Assembly: GCA_028554645.1 (NCBI GenBank)
Contig: JAQOOI010000022.1
Location: forward strand, 744,001 to 808,000
Origin: Omphalotus guepiniiformis
Taxonomy: Eukaryota > Basidiomycota > Agaricomycetes > Agaricales > Omphalotaceae
Reading direction: 5' to 3'
DNA: 64,000 nt
The notes under the pieces were generated by a model. The model saw only the letters and a program-made list of their open reading frames with translations, was not told the DNA's origin and did no database searches. This document shows, piece by piece, positions 39,514 to 52,348 of this stretch (position 1 is the first letter of the stretch; each line of letters begins with the position of its first letter). The position numbers and the translations under genes were made by a program.

Positions 39514-40393
39514 ATGGGTAAATCGAAACCGAAACTGAAATCCTTACTACAAACACAACAAACGCGGTTTAAAGCTAAAGAAAAGGCAGGACGTGCAGCA
39601 GAAGCAGCAGAGGCGAAAGAAAAGGCGAAGAAGAGGTCTAAATCGACTGCTCAGAAGACTATCACGAATCCATTCAAATCGACGGATGAAATTCTGCTCA
39701 TTGGGGAAGGGGACTTTTCATTCGCGCGTGCGCTGCTCGCAAGGGGTATACCTGGTTCGAATGTAACAGCTACGACGATAGATTCCGAAGAAGAATGTTT
39801 CGACAAGTATCCGGATACTGCGCCTGATAATGTAGGTGAAGTGAAGGAGAGAGGTGTTGAGGTTGTTTTTGGAGTTGATGGAATGAAACTTGATAAACCT
39901 GGAGTGAAACTCAAAGGGAGAAAGTGGGATAAAGTTGTTTGGAATTTTCCTCATAGTGGCAGCGGGGAAAGTGATTTGGATAGAAGTGTTAGGGCAAATC
40001 AGGATATGTTGCTTGCATTTTTTAGAGGTGTAAAAGGCTTGCTTAAGGATGGAAATCTTCCTCTTCTGGGGAAGAATGAGGAAAATACGAGAGGTACTGT
40101 TCTGGTTACACTTAGGAATGTTGTACCGTATACTCTCTGGTATGTTTTTCTAGTCGAATTCATTCTTCGTTTCTTAGTTCTTCTACAGGGACATGCCTAG
40201 ACTCGCAAAGAAACCTCCAGCACAAAACCCACAGTACATTCTCTTCAGATCATTCGAGTTTGATAGAAATATGTGGGAAGGGTACGAGCATCGAATGACA
40301 AAAGGCGACAGAGCCCATGGGACAGGAAAAACAGGCCAAGGTGGTGAAGACCGTACTTGGGAATTTTATATCAAAGATATCGATGATAATTAG
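39514..40393 (+). CDS. BMT5: 25S rRNA (uridine-N3)-methyltransferase, BMT5-like
   Basis: Predicted 276 residues, exons 39514-40139 and 40189-40393 (GT-AG). Nucleolar SAM-dependent enzyme that methylates a uridine in 25S rRNA during ribosome assembly (known for yeast Bmt5; DUF2431 family). Visible: a strongly basic N-terminus with Ala/Lys/Glu helix, the SAM motif ILLIGEGDFSFARAL, a WNFPHSGSGE motif that marks the family, and the C-terminal PYTLWDMPRLAK and YILFRSFEF segments. Length slightly shorter than yeast. It ends 11 bp before the stop codon of the convergent uL10m gene, so the 3' UTRs must overlap. Confidence 0.93.
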
Positions 40394-40404
40394 CTGTAAT
40401 ATAC

Positions 40405-41244
40405 CTATTGTTGTTGTTGCTGTTGTTGTTCCTCCTCCAACGTCTTCTTCAACCCTTCCAACGTCCTAGCAAGTTGTCCACCACCAGCCTGAGATAACAC
40501 CCCAGCAAGCTGACTCGCAGGCGCACTAAGCAGACCAACGATTTGCGCCCGAAGCGTATCTAACCTAGGCAACTCCGAAACCTCCTTCATCTTCCCCGGA
40601 AGTAAAACCTTTCCTTCTACGAGCGCACCCATGACTTTAAGGTCAGGAGTGAGCACCGCACGCTGACGCTTTACACGTCTACCTGGCTGTGCGGGGTCAG
40701 CGGTTTTCAGTGCGAGTTCCGCAGCGAGCTCTTCTGGTGTTTTCGGTGGTCGAGGTGGTACGGAACGGTCCATTGCGCGTAGAATCGCGGTGAGGAGAGG
40801 TGGGTCGAGTACTGGGAGTGAGAGAACGGCGTAACCTCCCCCTAAGCCTTTTAACATCTCGTCCACCTCTGTGAGGTTCACATGTGGAAAGTCGCGCAGT
40901 GCAGCACCGAATATACCCGTTCGTACGACGGTCAGAGTAGGTACCTCTTCGACACCTCCACCCGAAGACGACGACGAAGACTTGACTTTTCTAGAAGCAG
41001 TTTGTATATCCTGCCGTAGTCTTTTAAGTCTATTCGCAGAGAAAGCATCTCTGTGTACGAATATGAGGGGTGAACCTTGGCGGGTTGTATTTAGGATTTT
41101 TGTGTACCAGTTGTATTGAAACAACTTTTTGTCGTGGAATACGCGAGGATATGTCTTTCCTGGGAGATGTTTACCAGGTGAGACTGAGATGGCGTATGTT
41201 CGTCTCGACGACGAGGAAGCTACTTGAAGTCGTCGAGAAAACAT
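40405..41244 (-). CDS. Mitochondrial ribosomal protein uL10m
   Basis: Intronless, 279 residues. Large-subunit protein of the mitoribosome that forms the base of the stalk. The N-terminus is Arg/Ser-rich without acidic residues for about 30 positions (MFSRRLQVASSSSRRTY), a mitochondrial presequence. The L10 core follows: the helix-strand region around LIFVHRDAFSANRLKRLRQDI, then TLTVVRTGIFGAAL, and KVMGALVEGKVLLPGKMKEVSELP, which matches the L10 pattern of an inserted loop ending in lps-like residues; then ASQLAGVLSQAGGGQLARTLEGL. It ends in a seven-Gln run encoded by CAA repeats. Divergent from FIP1 with only 44 bp between start codons. Confidence 0.85.
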   Translation of the reverse strand: MFSRRLQVASSSSRRTYAISVSPGKHLPGKTYPRVFHDKKLFQYNWYTKILNTTRQGSPLIFVHRDAFSANRLKRLRQDIQTASRKVKSSSSSSGGGVEEVPTLTVVRTGIFGAALRDFPHVNLTEVDEMLKGLGGGYAVLSLPVLDPPLLTAILRAMDRSVPPRPPKTPEELAAELALKTADPAQPGRRVKRQRAVLTPDLKVMGALVEGKVLLPGKMKEVSELPRLDTLRAQIVGLLSAPASQLAGVLSQAGGGQLARTLEGLKKTLEEEQQQQQQQ

Positions 41245-41288
41245 GACAAGGGAAAGAGAAGTGTGACAAGCGCGTCACGCGTCTTGAG
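41245..41288. promoter_or_regulatory. Very short bidirectional promoter gap (uL10m / FIP1)
   Basis: Only 44 bp separate the two divergent start codons, so the core promoters must lie partly inside the 5' coding sequences or their transcripts must have very short leaders. It holds a GA-rich stretch and cgcgtcacgcgtc. Transcription start sites cannot be seen. Confidence 0.5.
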
Positions 41289-43446
41289 ATGGACGACGAC
41301 GACGAGTTTCTTTACGGTCCTTCAACAAGTTCATCGTTTAATGCTGCACCTGGTGAGGATATTTCTGTTGTGATATTGGGTATTTAATAATGTTCTTGTT
41401 AGTTTCGCATCCGTGAGTTCTCGTTTGGTTTTTTGACTTGACAGAGTTTAGAGTGTTTGGCGGCAGAAAACCAGTGGAGAATGTACTTGCTACGAATGGT
41501 GTCGTTTCTCAACTAGAGGCAGCTGCGGAGGAGGAGGAGGTGGCTGAGGAGGAAGCTCCTGAGGCTGCCCAGGTAGAACAGGATGCTACGGAGGAAGAAG
41601 AGAGCGATGAAGAAGATGTAGGTTTATTCAACGAATACTGCTACTAATACTAATTAATGCTTTCCTAGATTGAATTCATAATGGACACTCCTGCTCGTTC
41701 TCTTGACTTTCGGTGCGTCCTTAAACACCCCAAGCGGCTAAAACTTATGATATCCACAGTCAACACCAGCAACGACCTCCGCAAACACGTACACCAATAA
41801 AACCACCCCCTGCTAGCACTCACCCTCAACCAGATCTCACGACCGAATACACACCAATTCAACGCGGCGATACACTTTCTTCCTTTTCACATCCTCACCC
41901 AGCGCAGACGCAGACGCAGTCAACGTCAAGGCCACCAGAGTCGATACCGGACGATACGACGTCTGCTATTGATACCTCTACACTACCTATCGCCCATGCC
42001 CCGCCTTCGCACCCCGACATCGACCCCTCAGCCCCGGGCACCCTTGACGGTCGTTCAATTTTCGAAGTTGATATTGCTGCTATGGCTGATAAACCCTGGC
42101 GCCGCCCTGGCTCGGACATAAGCGACTGGTTCAACTATGGCTTTGATGAGATCTCTTGGGAGGCGTATTGTTATAGGCGGAGAGAGATGGGTGAGCTGGC
42201 TGGGGTGTTGAAGGTCAACGTTTTGGTATGTACAAACTCTCTACTATCTCTACTTTTGGGTTTTAACAAATCCGTGTATGTATTGTATCACACTTATGAA
42301 AAAAACAAAAGAACTTCTCCGGCATGCCAGAGGACCAACTCGCATCTCTACCGCCTCAGATTAGGCAAATGGTTATGACGGGTACTTCAGCGATGATGAA
42401 TGGTGCTGCGGGGGGTAACCCAGGTGGGATGATGGGTCCGATGAATGGAATACCGATGATGGATATGAATATGGGAAATATGGGTGGGATGATGAATCCT
42501 ATGGCTGCAATGGGGATGAATGGTGATATGGGGGTAGGTGTGGGGATGATGCCGATGATGCAGCAGGATGTAGTGCAAACTGGTCCACAAGGCCCGCAAG
42601 GACCTGGACCGGGACAACAACAGGTTCAAGTTCAAGTTCAGGGACCTGGTGCGGGGGTTTCTGCGGGTGGTGGGGTCGGTGGAGGAGGAGGTGGGGGAGC
42701 TGGATCGCCTGAACAGAACGGAGCGGGGATGATGCAGGTTCCTGTACAAGTTCCCGTACAAGATTCTAATGGTGGTGCTTATGCGTCTATGGGTATGGGT
42801 ATGGGTTTACCATCTGAGTTTGGGATGCAAGATCAAGGACAGATGTTTGCTGGTATGGATGGGGGTGGGCCTGTACCTGTTTCTGTGTCTGTTTCTGGGA
42901 GTAGTGGGAGTGGGAATGGACAGCAGGGTGTTGGAGCGTCTGGGCTTGGACAGAGTTTGACGAGAGGTGCGACGCCTACGGGGATGGGTGTTGGTACCTA
43001 TCGTGGACGTGGGATGGGTATGGGTATGAGAGGGAGGGGTGGATTCACTGGAAGGGGGAGAGGGAGAGGTGGGATGTATAGTAGTGAGGGTGAGGTTCAT
43101 AATTTCACGTTGGAATTATTTGCTAAGAGATAAAATGTAAGGTGTACCTTCTGCTCCGCCCAGACCTGCTTCGCCTCTACCGCCGGGCGTACCGACGGGA
43201 CCAAGAAATCAAAACAAGTACAAGGACAGAGATGGGAATGCGCCTGCTGTTGATGGGTTGGATTATGGTGGTGATAGAGGTGCACGAACGCCTAGTGGGG
43301 AGCCGGAGGACAGAGGGAGTCGGTGAATCTCTTTCTTCTTATGTTTCTTTTTTGTTTTACTTACGAATGTCATTTCTTACAGCAAAAGAAGGAGTTCACC
43401 AGGTTTAGAAGAACGTGAACGTGAACGTGGGTTGAAGAGGCGTTGA
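41289..43446 (+). CDS. FIP1: Pre-mRNA polyadenylation factor Fip1
   Basis: Predicted 589 residues, seven exons (41289-41352, 41445-41617, 41669-41712, 41760-42225, 42312-43089, 43142-43322, 43383-43446). Fip1 is the flexible CPF/CPSF subunit that tethers poly(A) polymerase to the 3' processing complex. The defining motif is KPWRRPGSDISDWFNYGFDE with WEAYCYRRREMG following; the N-terminus is acidic, as usual. After it, PEDQLASLPPQIRQM leads to an extraordinary Met/Gly/Asn/Pro-rich stretch (about 22 Met in 62 residues), then Gln/Val and Gly runs and an RGG-rich block (RGRGMGMGMRGRGGF). The last exons are Arg/Glu-rich (EEREREREG). The intron after 43089 is needed: reading on gives a stop at 43131-43133. 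Larger than yeast Fip1 because of the low-complexity part. Confidence 0.93.
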
Positions 43447-43836
43447 AAAGTACTACACACAATACATACTTCATCTCTTTTTCTCGTACTTAAGTTTATT
43501 TTCTTTCCCTTTCCCTCTGGTTTCTTGCTGTCAGTGTATATCTTCAATTGCTATCAACTCAACTGAAAATATTATTATCGTGCTACCACTTCATTTTTTT
43601 TGAAGAAGAAAAAGTCTCGAGTCTCCCGGACCCAGTGAGTTCAAGATTTGAGTCTGGAGTGTCGTTCGGGAACAGGTGGGAAGAGGGGCCCAGCCTGAGC
43701 TTAGGCCGAATTTACCTTATTTGGTTGCGTAGAGTCGTTCCACCCTCACCCATATATGTCTCAATAAATAAATTCCAAAAAAAAAACCCAGTATTCAGAA
43801 ACGAACACGACTCTCTCTTCTTCTTCTGTCTCGACA
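43447..43836 (+). promoter_or_regulatory. Upstream region of ERG1
   Basis: 390 bp between FIP1 and ERG1. Poly-T and CT-rich tracts (ttctcttcttcttctgtctcgac) precede the ERG1 ATG. Sterol genes in fungi are often controlled by SREBP-type factors, but I cannot point to a convincing SRE. No gene seen. Confidence 0.45.
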
Positions 43837-45673
<1,837 letters not shown>

Positions 45674-46181
45674 TTTTCTCCTATATATAAACATTACATA
45701 CTATGAGTTGGAAGTAGACTAGGTTTTTGGATTAATGACTTTTGCGATACCATGGCTTTTTTCGTATAGAGGATGTTAGTTATTATTTGTGGTTTAAAAA
45801 GTAATTGTATTCAGCTCTTGTTCATGTCAGATTCTGAAGTACGAAAAATGACAATAAGATATGTTAGCTCTCGAAGAGAGTGTTAAGCCCAAAGATTAGA
45901 AACACGGCGTTAGGTGTGCAACCCCCACGGAATCCCCTAGTAAAAGGCGAGGGGATTGTTTGTTTGTGGGTTACACTGCCGCTATTGTTCAGTGGACTGC
46001 TTATCTGGTGGTAAACAGAATTTCATTTGTGTATGGATAACGGGGTATGGGATAGTTGCCTAATAAAGTAGTACCCTAATCGCGTACAGTCTGATAACTC
46101 GGATTTTTTTGAGTTCCTACTACTAAAGTCACCTAGCCCGTCTAAGAGGCGTGTATTTCAAGATTAAAGTCGGTGAAGACA
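45674..46181. other. Intergenic region with a small inverted repeat
   Basis: 508 bp between ERG1 and the cytidine deaminase. It holds an 8-bp perfect inverted repeat (AATCCCCT 45931-45938 with AGGGGATT 45950-45957, 11-nt loop). Otherwise AT-rich, with no supported gene; the end must contain the promoter of the deaminase. Confidence 0.5.
45931..45957. repeat. Short inverted repeat (8-bp stem, 11-nt loop)
   Basis: Perfect palindromic arms AATCCCCT and AGGGGATT. The arms contain the CCCCT/AGGGG core known as the stress-response element bound by Msn2/Gis1-type zinc fingers in yeast; any use here is speculative. Confidence 0.4.
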
Positions 46182-46884
<703 letters not shown>

Positions 46885-46943
46885 AAACCACGTGGTCTGC
46901 TACGCGCTCTTTACGAGTAACTACTACATACTGCTTTGAGTTT

Positions 46944-49900
46944 ATGTCGCGCGTCCATCGTCCTTCTGCCCTTGCAGTGTCGTTTGGTGAACCGGAGCCG
47001 GTTGATGTTGAACCCATACGTCCACCATCTAAACTTGTTCCTTCAAAGAGGAGAATTGATGATAATTCAGTTAGTATATGATTCAAGCCTTGTTACTTAT
47101 CCATTTTCATGAACTAGCACAGGGTCGAAGGAGTAAATTATTCCATCGTCCTCAAGGTGAGTATATGCTTTATCAACGCATCCCTGCACTAAAGTCTTCT
47201 CAAGTGGCGTATTATGTACCTCCACAAGACATCCAATTCTCTGTAGAGTCACCCAATCTTGTCGTTATTGGAGAGGATCCAGAAGATGTCGATCATCAGA
47301 CAAAACCAGTTCGATATCTGTCAGAATATTCACTTTATGATCCGAGTCATAAGAGTGAAATGGTTTGCTTGTCCTCACTCGAAATCGACGAAGGTGATGA
47401 TCGTCACTTTGAAGCGGCGGGTATTGTGAGCCCGGTACTTGAGGATGAAGAGGATGAAGGGCAAGAGGATGATTTAGATGGAGGTGCTGATGTTCTTCAG
47501 CATATTCGTCTTGGTGCTGTCATGCGCTTTTCTTTTGATTATACGAAAGACAACGAGTGAGTGTTGTGACTCTCAATATGTTGTTCATTCTCCGATTTCA
47601 CCTCTCTCTCTAGTCCGGTATACATCGAAACAGAGTATGCGTGGTATATTCTCCGTAATCCCTCACCACACTACCGGCCGTACTTTCTATACTTTTACAG
47701 TCCACGCCGGATAGCCCAGATCGTAGTCACTTCTGCTCTAAGAGAGCCCAAACAGCCATTCGATACGTTCCTCAAGACATTCCTCAAGAAAGCAGACCCA
47801 TTCGGTCGACTTTTCGTCGAAGAAGATCTTGCAGTCGCCGTGCGTTAATTGACACCTTCCCATCTTGCCGTTCCGCACTTCTTCCCTGTGCAGATTCCTC
47901 ATCTCTTGGAAGCCATCGAAGATCACCCTCAAAAGAATATCGGTAACACCTCGATTGTCAAACACCTTCTCTCGCGATATAAATCTACCCAGCCGGCAGT
48001 AGGTGAAACCCACAAGCGACGTCCGCCACCACCGAATTTTACACGAAGGGATTCGTTCAATCGGAAAGTCAACATCGACATTGCTGTACTTAAACCAGAG
48101 AACCAGACACCTACGCATGTTACACCGCGTATTGCTGCGCTCGCACAAGAGTATTGCCGTGAACAGCTATACGTAGTCGGTCCGCGACCGAATGCGGTGG
48201 ACGAGAAGAAGCTTTCGTTGGAGAAAGAAAAGGCTTATAAGCGGTTATGTCAGGTTATTGCTCGTTGGCATGCGAAGCCAAAGTTTTTAGTGGATTATAG
48301 GAATGAGGATAGGTTTAAACGTGGGTCGAAGTATGTTCGTGCGGTTCAGGTTGAGGGTGAGATGTATTTTGTGAGTTTTTGTGTCTGTCTCTTTGGACTT
48401 GGACTTATAATTATGTGTGAAATAGGTTGGTGATGTGGTTATTGTGCCTATTGGCCATGACCCTTCGGATAATAGCAAGAAGGCTAGATCGCGCGCTCTT
48501 CCTGGACCTAGAGAGAAGATACCCTCCGATAAACGTATCCATGATTACTTCTGGTACGTCCAAACATACTCTCAGATACCAGGCTCTCTGAATAAACACT
48601 CCTCTGGTTCGCGCGAATCATATACTTTGACATCGACGTCCAAAAAGCTCACGTACAGTGGTTCAACCACGGTGCTCTGACGCTATTGGAGGAATTGGCA
48701 GATCCACAAGAGCTTTTCCTGCAGGACTTGTGTGGGCCGGTAGATCTTGAGATTATTGCGGGGAAAGTGTCGGTGAGGTGTTTATCTGAAAGACCTGAGA
48801 GTGGGTCTGTGCCTTTTGATGAGTTTTTTTATATGTACGTGTGTCTCTACTCAGAGTTCGTTTTTGTTTTCATTGTCAATTACTAATATTTCTTGTAGGT
48901 CAACTTACGACCCCGAAACCGCCTGTTTTAAATCAATAAACACCCAACCTTCACTAGCAGCAAAAAACGAGACACCACCCAACAACTGTCCAATTTGTCT
49001 ACTAATCGAAGAGCATGAGCAGAAACAAGTCGCTGTGAGCATTAAAGACGGCGTTGCGCTCCATGATCGCAAGTTCCACCTCGACGACTTTGTTCTTTAT
49101 CGAAGTACAGACGGGCCAGGGGATATAGGACAGATCGTAAAGATTGATATTCCGAAGAGGGATACGTCTATGGATTCGATTAGGGTGGTTGTTAGGAAAG
49201 TTGGGAGGATTTCGAGTCTTGCGGAGATGGATGTACTTCCTAGAGATGAAGTTAAAGATGAGGTTGCATTTATTATCTATTCTCGCTTTTCCGGGATACT
49301 GATTTTAAACTTAACTTCTAGAGACATCTCTTCATGACTGACGACCAGCCCAAAAACCATAGTACCATCTCAGTCGAGGACCTTCTCCGTGTCATATACG
49401 TCCGCGTACCCGACGGACGACCTCCTCTCGAACAATGGCTTTCCTATTCCCCAGACCACTTCTACCTCACCTATAGATTTCCCTCGCTCGAGGTAACACA
49501 CTGGAGCCAAAGACGACGTGTAGAGCGGAGAGAACTCCACGTATGTGCGCATTGTGTCTTTGGGAAACGAATGCTCGAGATGGAGGAGAAGAAGGAGTTT
49601 TTAGAGTATATGGGTAAGAATCCTTTGAATACGCTTGATTTATTTGGTGGTGTTGGAGCTTTTGGGATGGGTGTGGAGGAGGGGAGTGGGTGTATTAAGG
49701 TTACGCATGCGGTGGAGATTTCTCCTTCGGCGGCTAGGACGTTTCGGTGAGTTGGGTTAGTACGTTGCGTTTGCTAGACTATTGCTCATTTAATTTTGGA
49801 TAGTGCGAATTCACCGGATACGGTGGTTTATAATCAATGTGTTAATGTGGTTTTACCTTACTTTGTCAAGACGTATGGTGGTCTTTCTGTTGATACACCT

Positions 49901-51694
49901 CAGGATTTGGGTACGGGTCAGGCTTTACCGCCGCCTCCTGTACAAGGTGAAATTAAATGTATAGTTGCTGGGTTCCCGTGGTGAGTATTACAACTATCGA
50001 ATGCATCTATGCATCGTTTGGGATCTACTCATTGGTTCCATCCGTAGTCAGAGTCACTCGGCTCTAAACATGTACAGAAGAGCTGACGACGTCAAGAGTA
50101 ACCGTATACTCACCGCATTATCCTTTGTCGATCTCCTCAAACCGGACTATGCCATCTTTGAGAACGTCCCGGGGTTCTTATCGTTTAATCTCCTCTCGGT
50201 TCAAAAGGGACAACATGTGGTTGAAGGTGGTATTGACCAAGGCGGTTTGAAGCTTTTAGTCAGAGCTCTCGTAGACATGGGGTGCGTGTCTCTTTGTCAA
50301 CCTGCTAAGTAGGCGTACTCTTACATTTCATCATATCATTTCAGCTACCAAGTCCGATTCGGACTCCTTCAAGCAGGACACTATGGCACACCACAAGGTC
50401 GTATACGGTTCTTCCTCTTCGCTGCAAGACATGGTGTGCCTCTCCCGGAATTACCCCAACCCACGCATGATTTCCCTCTCTCTGGTCGTCTCAATATTGA
50501 GCTTGCCAATGGGAGGAAGATCAAGCCTGTACAGAGCGTAAGGGGAGTTGGATTGCATCCGTTTGTTACGATTCGTGATGCGATTGGGGATTTACGTCGT
50601 TGGGATTGGTGAGGGGTTTCTTCGAACAGTTTTGAAGTCTTCATGGATGCTGATTGGATTGTTGTACTAATAGGGAACTTGCGGGATCTGCTGTAGTCAG
50701 GTATACTCTGAAGGAGAAACAAGAAGCAAAGGAGCGTAAGCGTAAGATACCCACTGCGATTTGTAGGTTGGGTGGTACGCATTGGGGTTTAGGAGGAGGA
50801 GACGGACAAGCGTTTTACGAGCATGAACCTTTCACGAGGTTTCAAATGCAAGTACGTCTAAGACCGCCGGTGGATATTCAACATTTCACGCGATGTTTTC
50901 CGTTGAAGACTGTCGAGAGGGTTAATGCGATGTTGTCCTCTTCGACCTCTGACTGAATTGTTTCTTTTTCTTTTTTTTCTTTAGGGTTATCAAGATTCGT
51001 TTGGAAGCTGGATCAGATTACAGATGTATGCGTGTATGATGCCTCCGTACTGTGTCGTGCTCAACACTCAACTATCTTGGCTAGGTCTTCCCCCTGGCTT
51101 GTTCGAGTTTCAATTCGCAAGTCCCGTCTCGTCTATTGCAAGGCAGACCAGTGCACCTAGTACGTGATGTCACATTCATCTACCCTCTGTCTTATGTACA
51201 TGGTTCGTAGGTCTCTATGGCCGCCTTGATGCTGAGAAATTCTTCAACACCACCGTGACGAATGTCAGTCCGACTGCGAAACAATGCAAAGTCCTACATC
51301 CCTTTGTCAGTTACCCACAATTTCATGAAGAAAGTGAATGACTTATTCATCTGAATTATTTGGTAGTGCAAACGCATTTTGACAGTCAGAGAACTCGCTC
51401 GTTCGCAGGGTTTTCCAGATCACTTTGTCTTTGAGGCGATAGATGATAACGTTGTCACTGTAAGTGTTTTTTCTGTACCGAATAGAAGAACCAGGGGTTA
51501 AATTTTGTTTCCTTCTCTAGATGGTACGTTCCCATGTTGTCTTGATCTCAAATACTTTGCTTAGCCCAGAGACGCAGCATCGCTGTATAGGCAACGCAGT
51601 CCCTTGGCCTGTTTCTGTTGCTTTAGGGCGCGAACTGCAACACGCTTTACTTGAGAAGTGGAGAATGCGCGAACGCATTGTTATTGATGATTGA
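46944..51694 (+). CDS. DNMT1: DNMT1-type DNA (cytosine-5) methyltransferase with RFTS and two BAH domains
   Basis: Predicted ~1253 residues in 18 exons. Maintenance-type nuclear methyltransferase that copies CpG methylation after replication (family knowledge). Order: basic N-terminus, RFTS region (about 47120-47840), BAH1 (about 48270-48830), BAH2 (about 49040-49500), catalytic domain from 49630. Motifs: [25 protein letters not shown] (catalytic Cys; the codon is split by the intron 49981-50047), [21 protein letters not shown], a target-recognition region, [23 protein letters not shown]. All key residues are present, so it looks functional. No CXXC zinc finger seen. Oddities: the intron 48554-48606 keeps the frame and joins DYFW to FARIIYF only if it ends TG; the junction 50919/50985 is off GT-AG by one base; a 3-nt exon (ATG, 51521-51523) may lie before motif X. 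The first intron is uncertain (GTATAT donor preferred). Confidence 0.93.
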
Positions 51695-52348
51695 GTTTGA
51701 GTTCATGGGTTCATATTATCTATTTATTCTCTTATCTGAAGCGTTATATCGTTTATCTATCACACACCTCATCGTAATTAATTCTTTACACATAGTGCAC
51801 AACCTAGGCCTAAACTGACTACCCATGCAATTGGTACTGAATTTACCCTTATATTGAATGCTCAATACATGATACACATTGCGAGGTACGAAACAGCAGA
51901 GCAAGGCGAATAGATATTATAGGATCAGAATGCCAAGGATGCAAAGCGAGATGCAGAGGGAAGAGACGTGGAAACAAAAAGGTAAGAAGGTATGAATAAC
52001 GAGAGTAGGTGTGGCCGACTTATTACCGCCATAAGCTGGGAAGGGTGAAGGAGATCATTCTTGTATGTATGAATGATGTAGTAAGAGAGAAGGTAAAAGG
52101 AGTGTTGGCCGTGCGTAGCGGATGTGAACAGAGGGTGGAGCAAGTGGCGTGTGCGGCGATAAATGAGAAACGAATGCAGAGGCTGGCGGATGGTGGGGAT
52201 GAGGTTGAGGGATGGCGGAGAGGTATTAAAAGAATAAACCATGCGATAGAAAGGCAACCATGAGACCCAATCACGGATAATACCTTTAAAGATAACGATA
52301 AAAAAAGACGTTATGAAAATCCAAGAAAACGTGAACAAGGGCCAAACG
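51695..52348. other. Intergenic region between convergent DNMT1 and TBC genes
   Basis: 654 bp, AT-rich start, no recognised gene. A minus-strand open frame at 51925-52401 has hydrophobic stretches but overlaps the real 3' exon of the TBC gene in another frame, so I treat it as chance. Confidence 0.55.

Noticed and set aside
42387..43100. Long minus-strand open frames (124 and 97 codons) opposite FIP1
   Set aside because: They are the antisense of the Met/Gly repeats and encode only His/Pro/Thr low complexity; no start context or splice support.
47150..47200. A second, 38-bp intron in the DNMT1 RFTS region (GTGAGTATATG...CTAAAG)
   Set aside because: Splice signals look fair, but 38 bp is too short and the sequence is open and plausible when read through ([16 protein letters not shown]).
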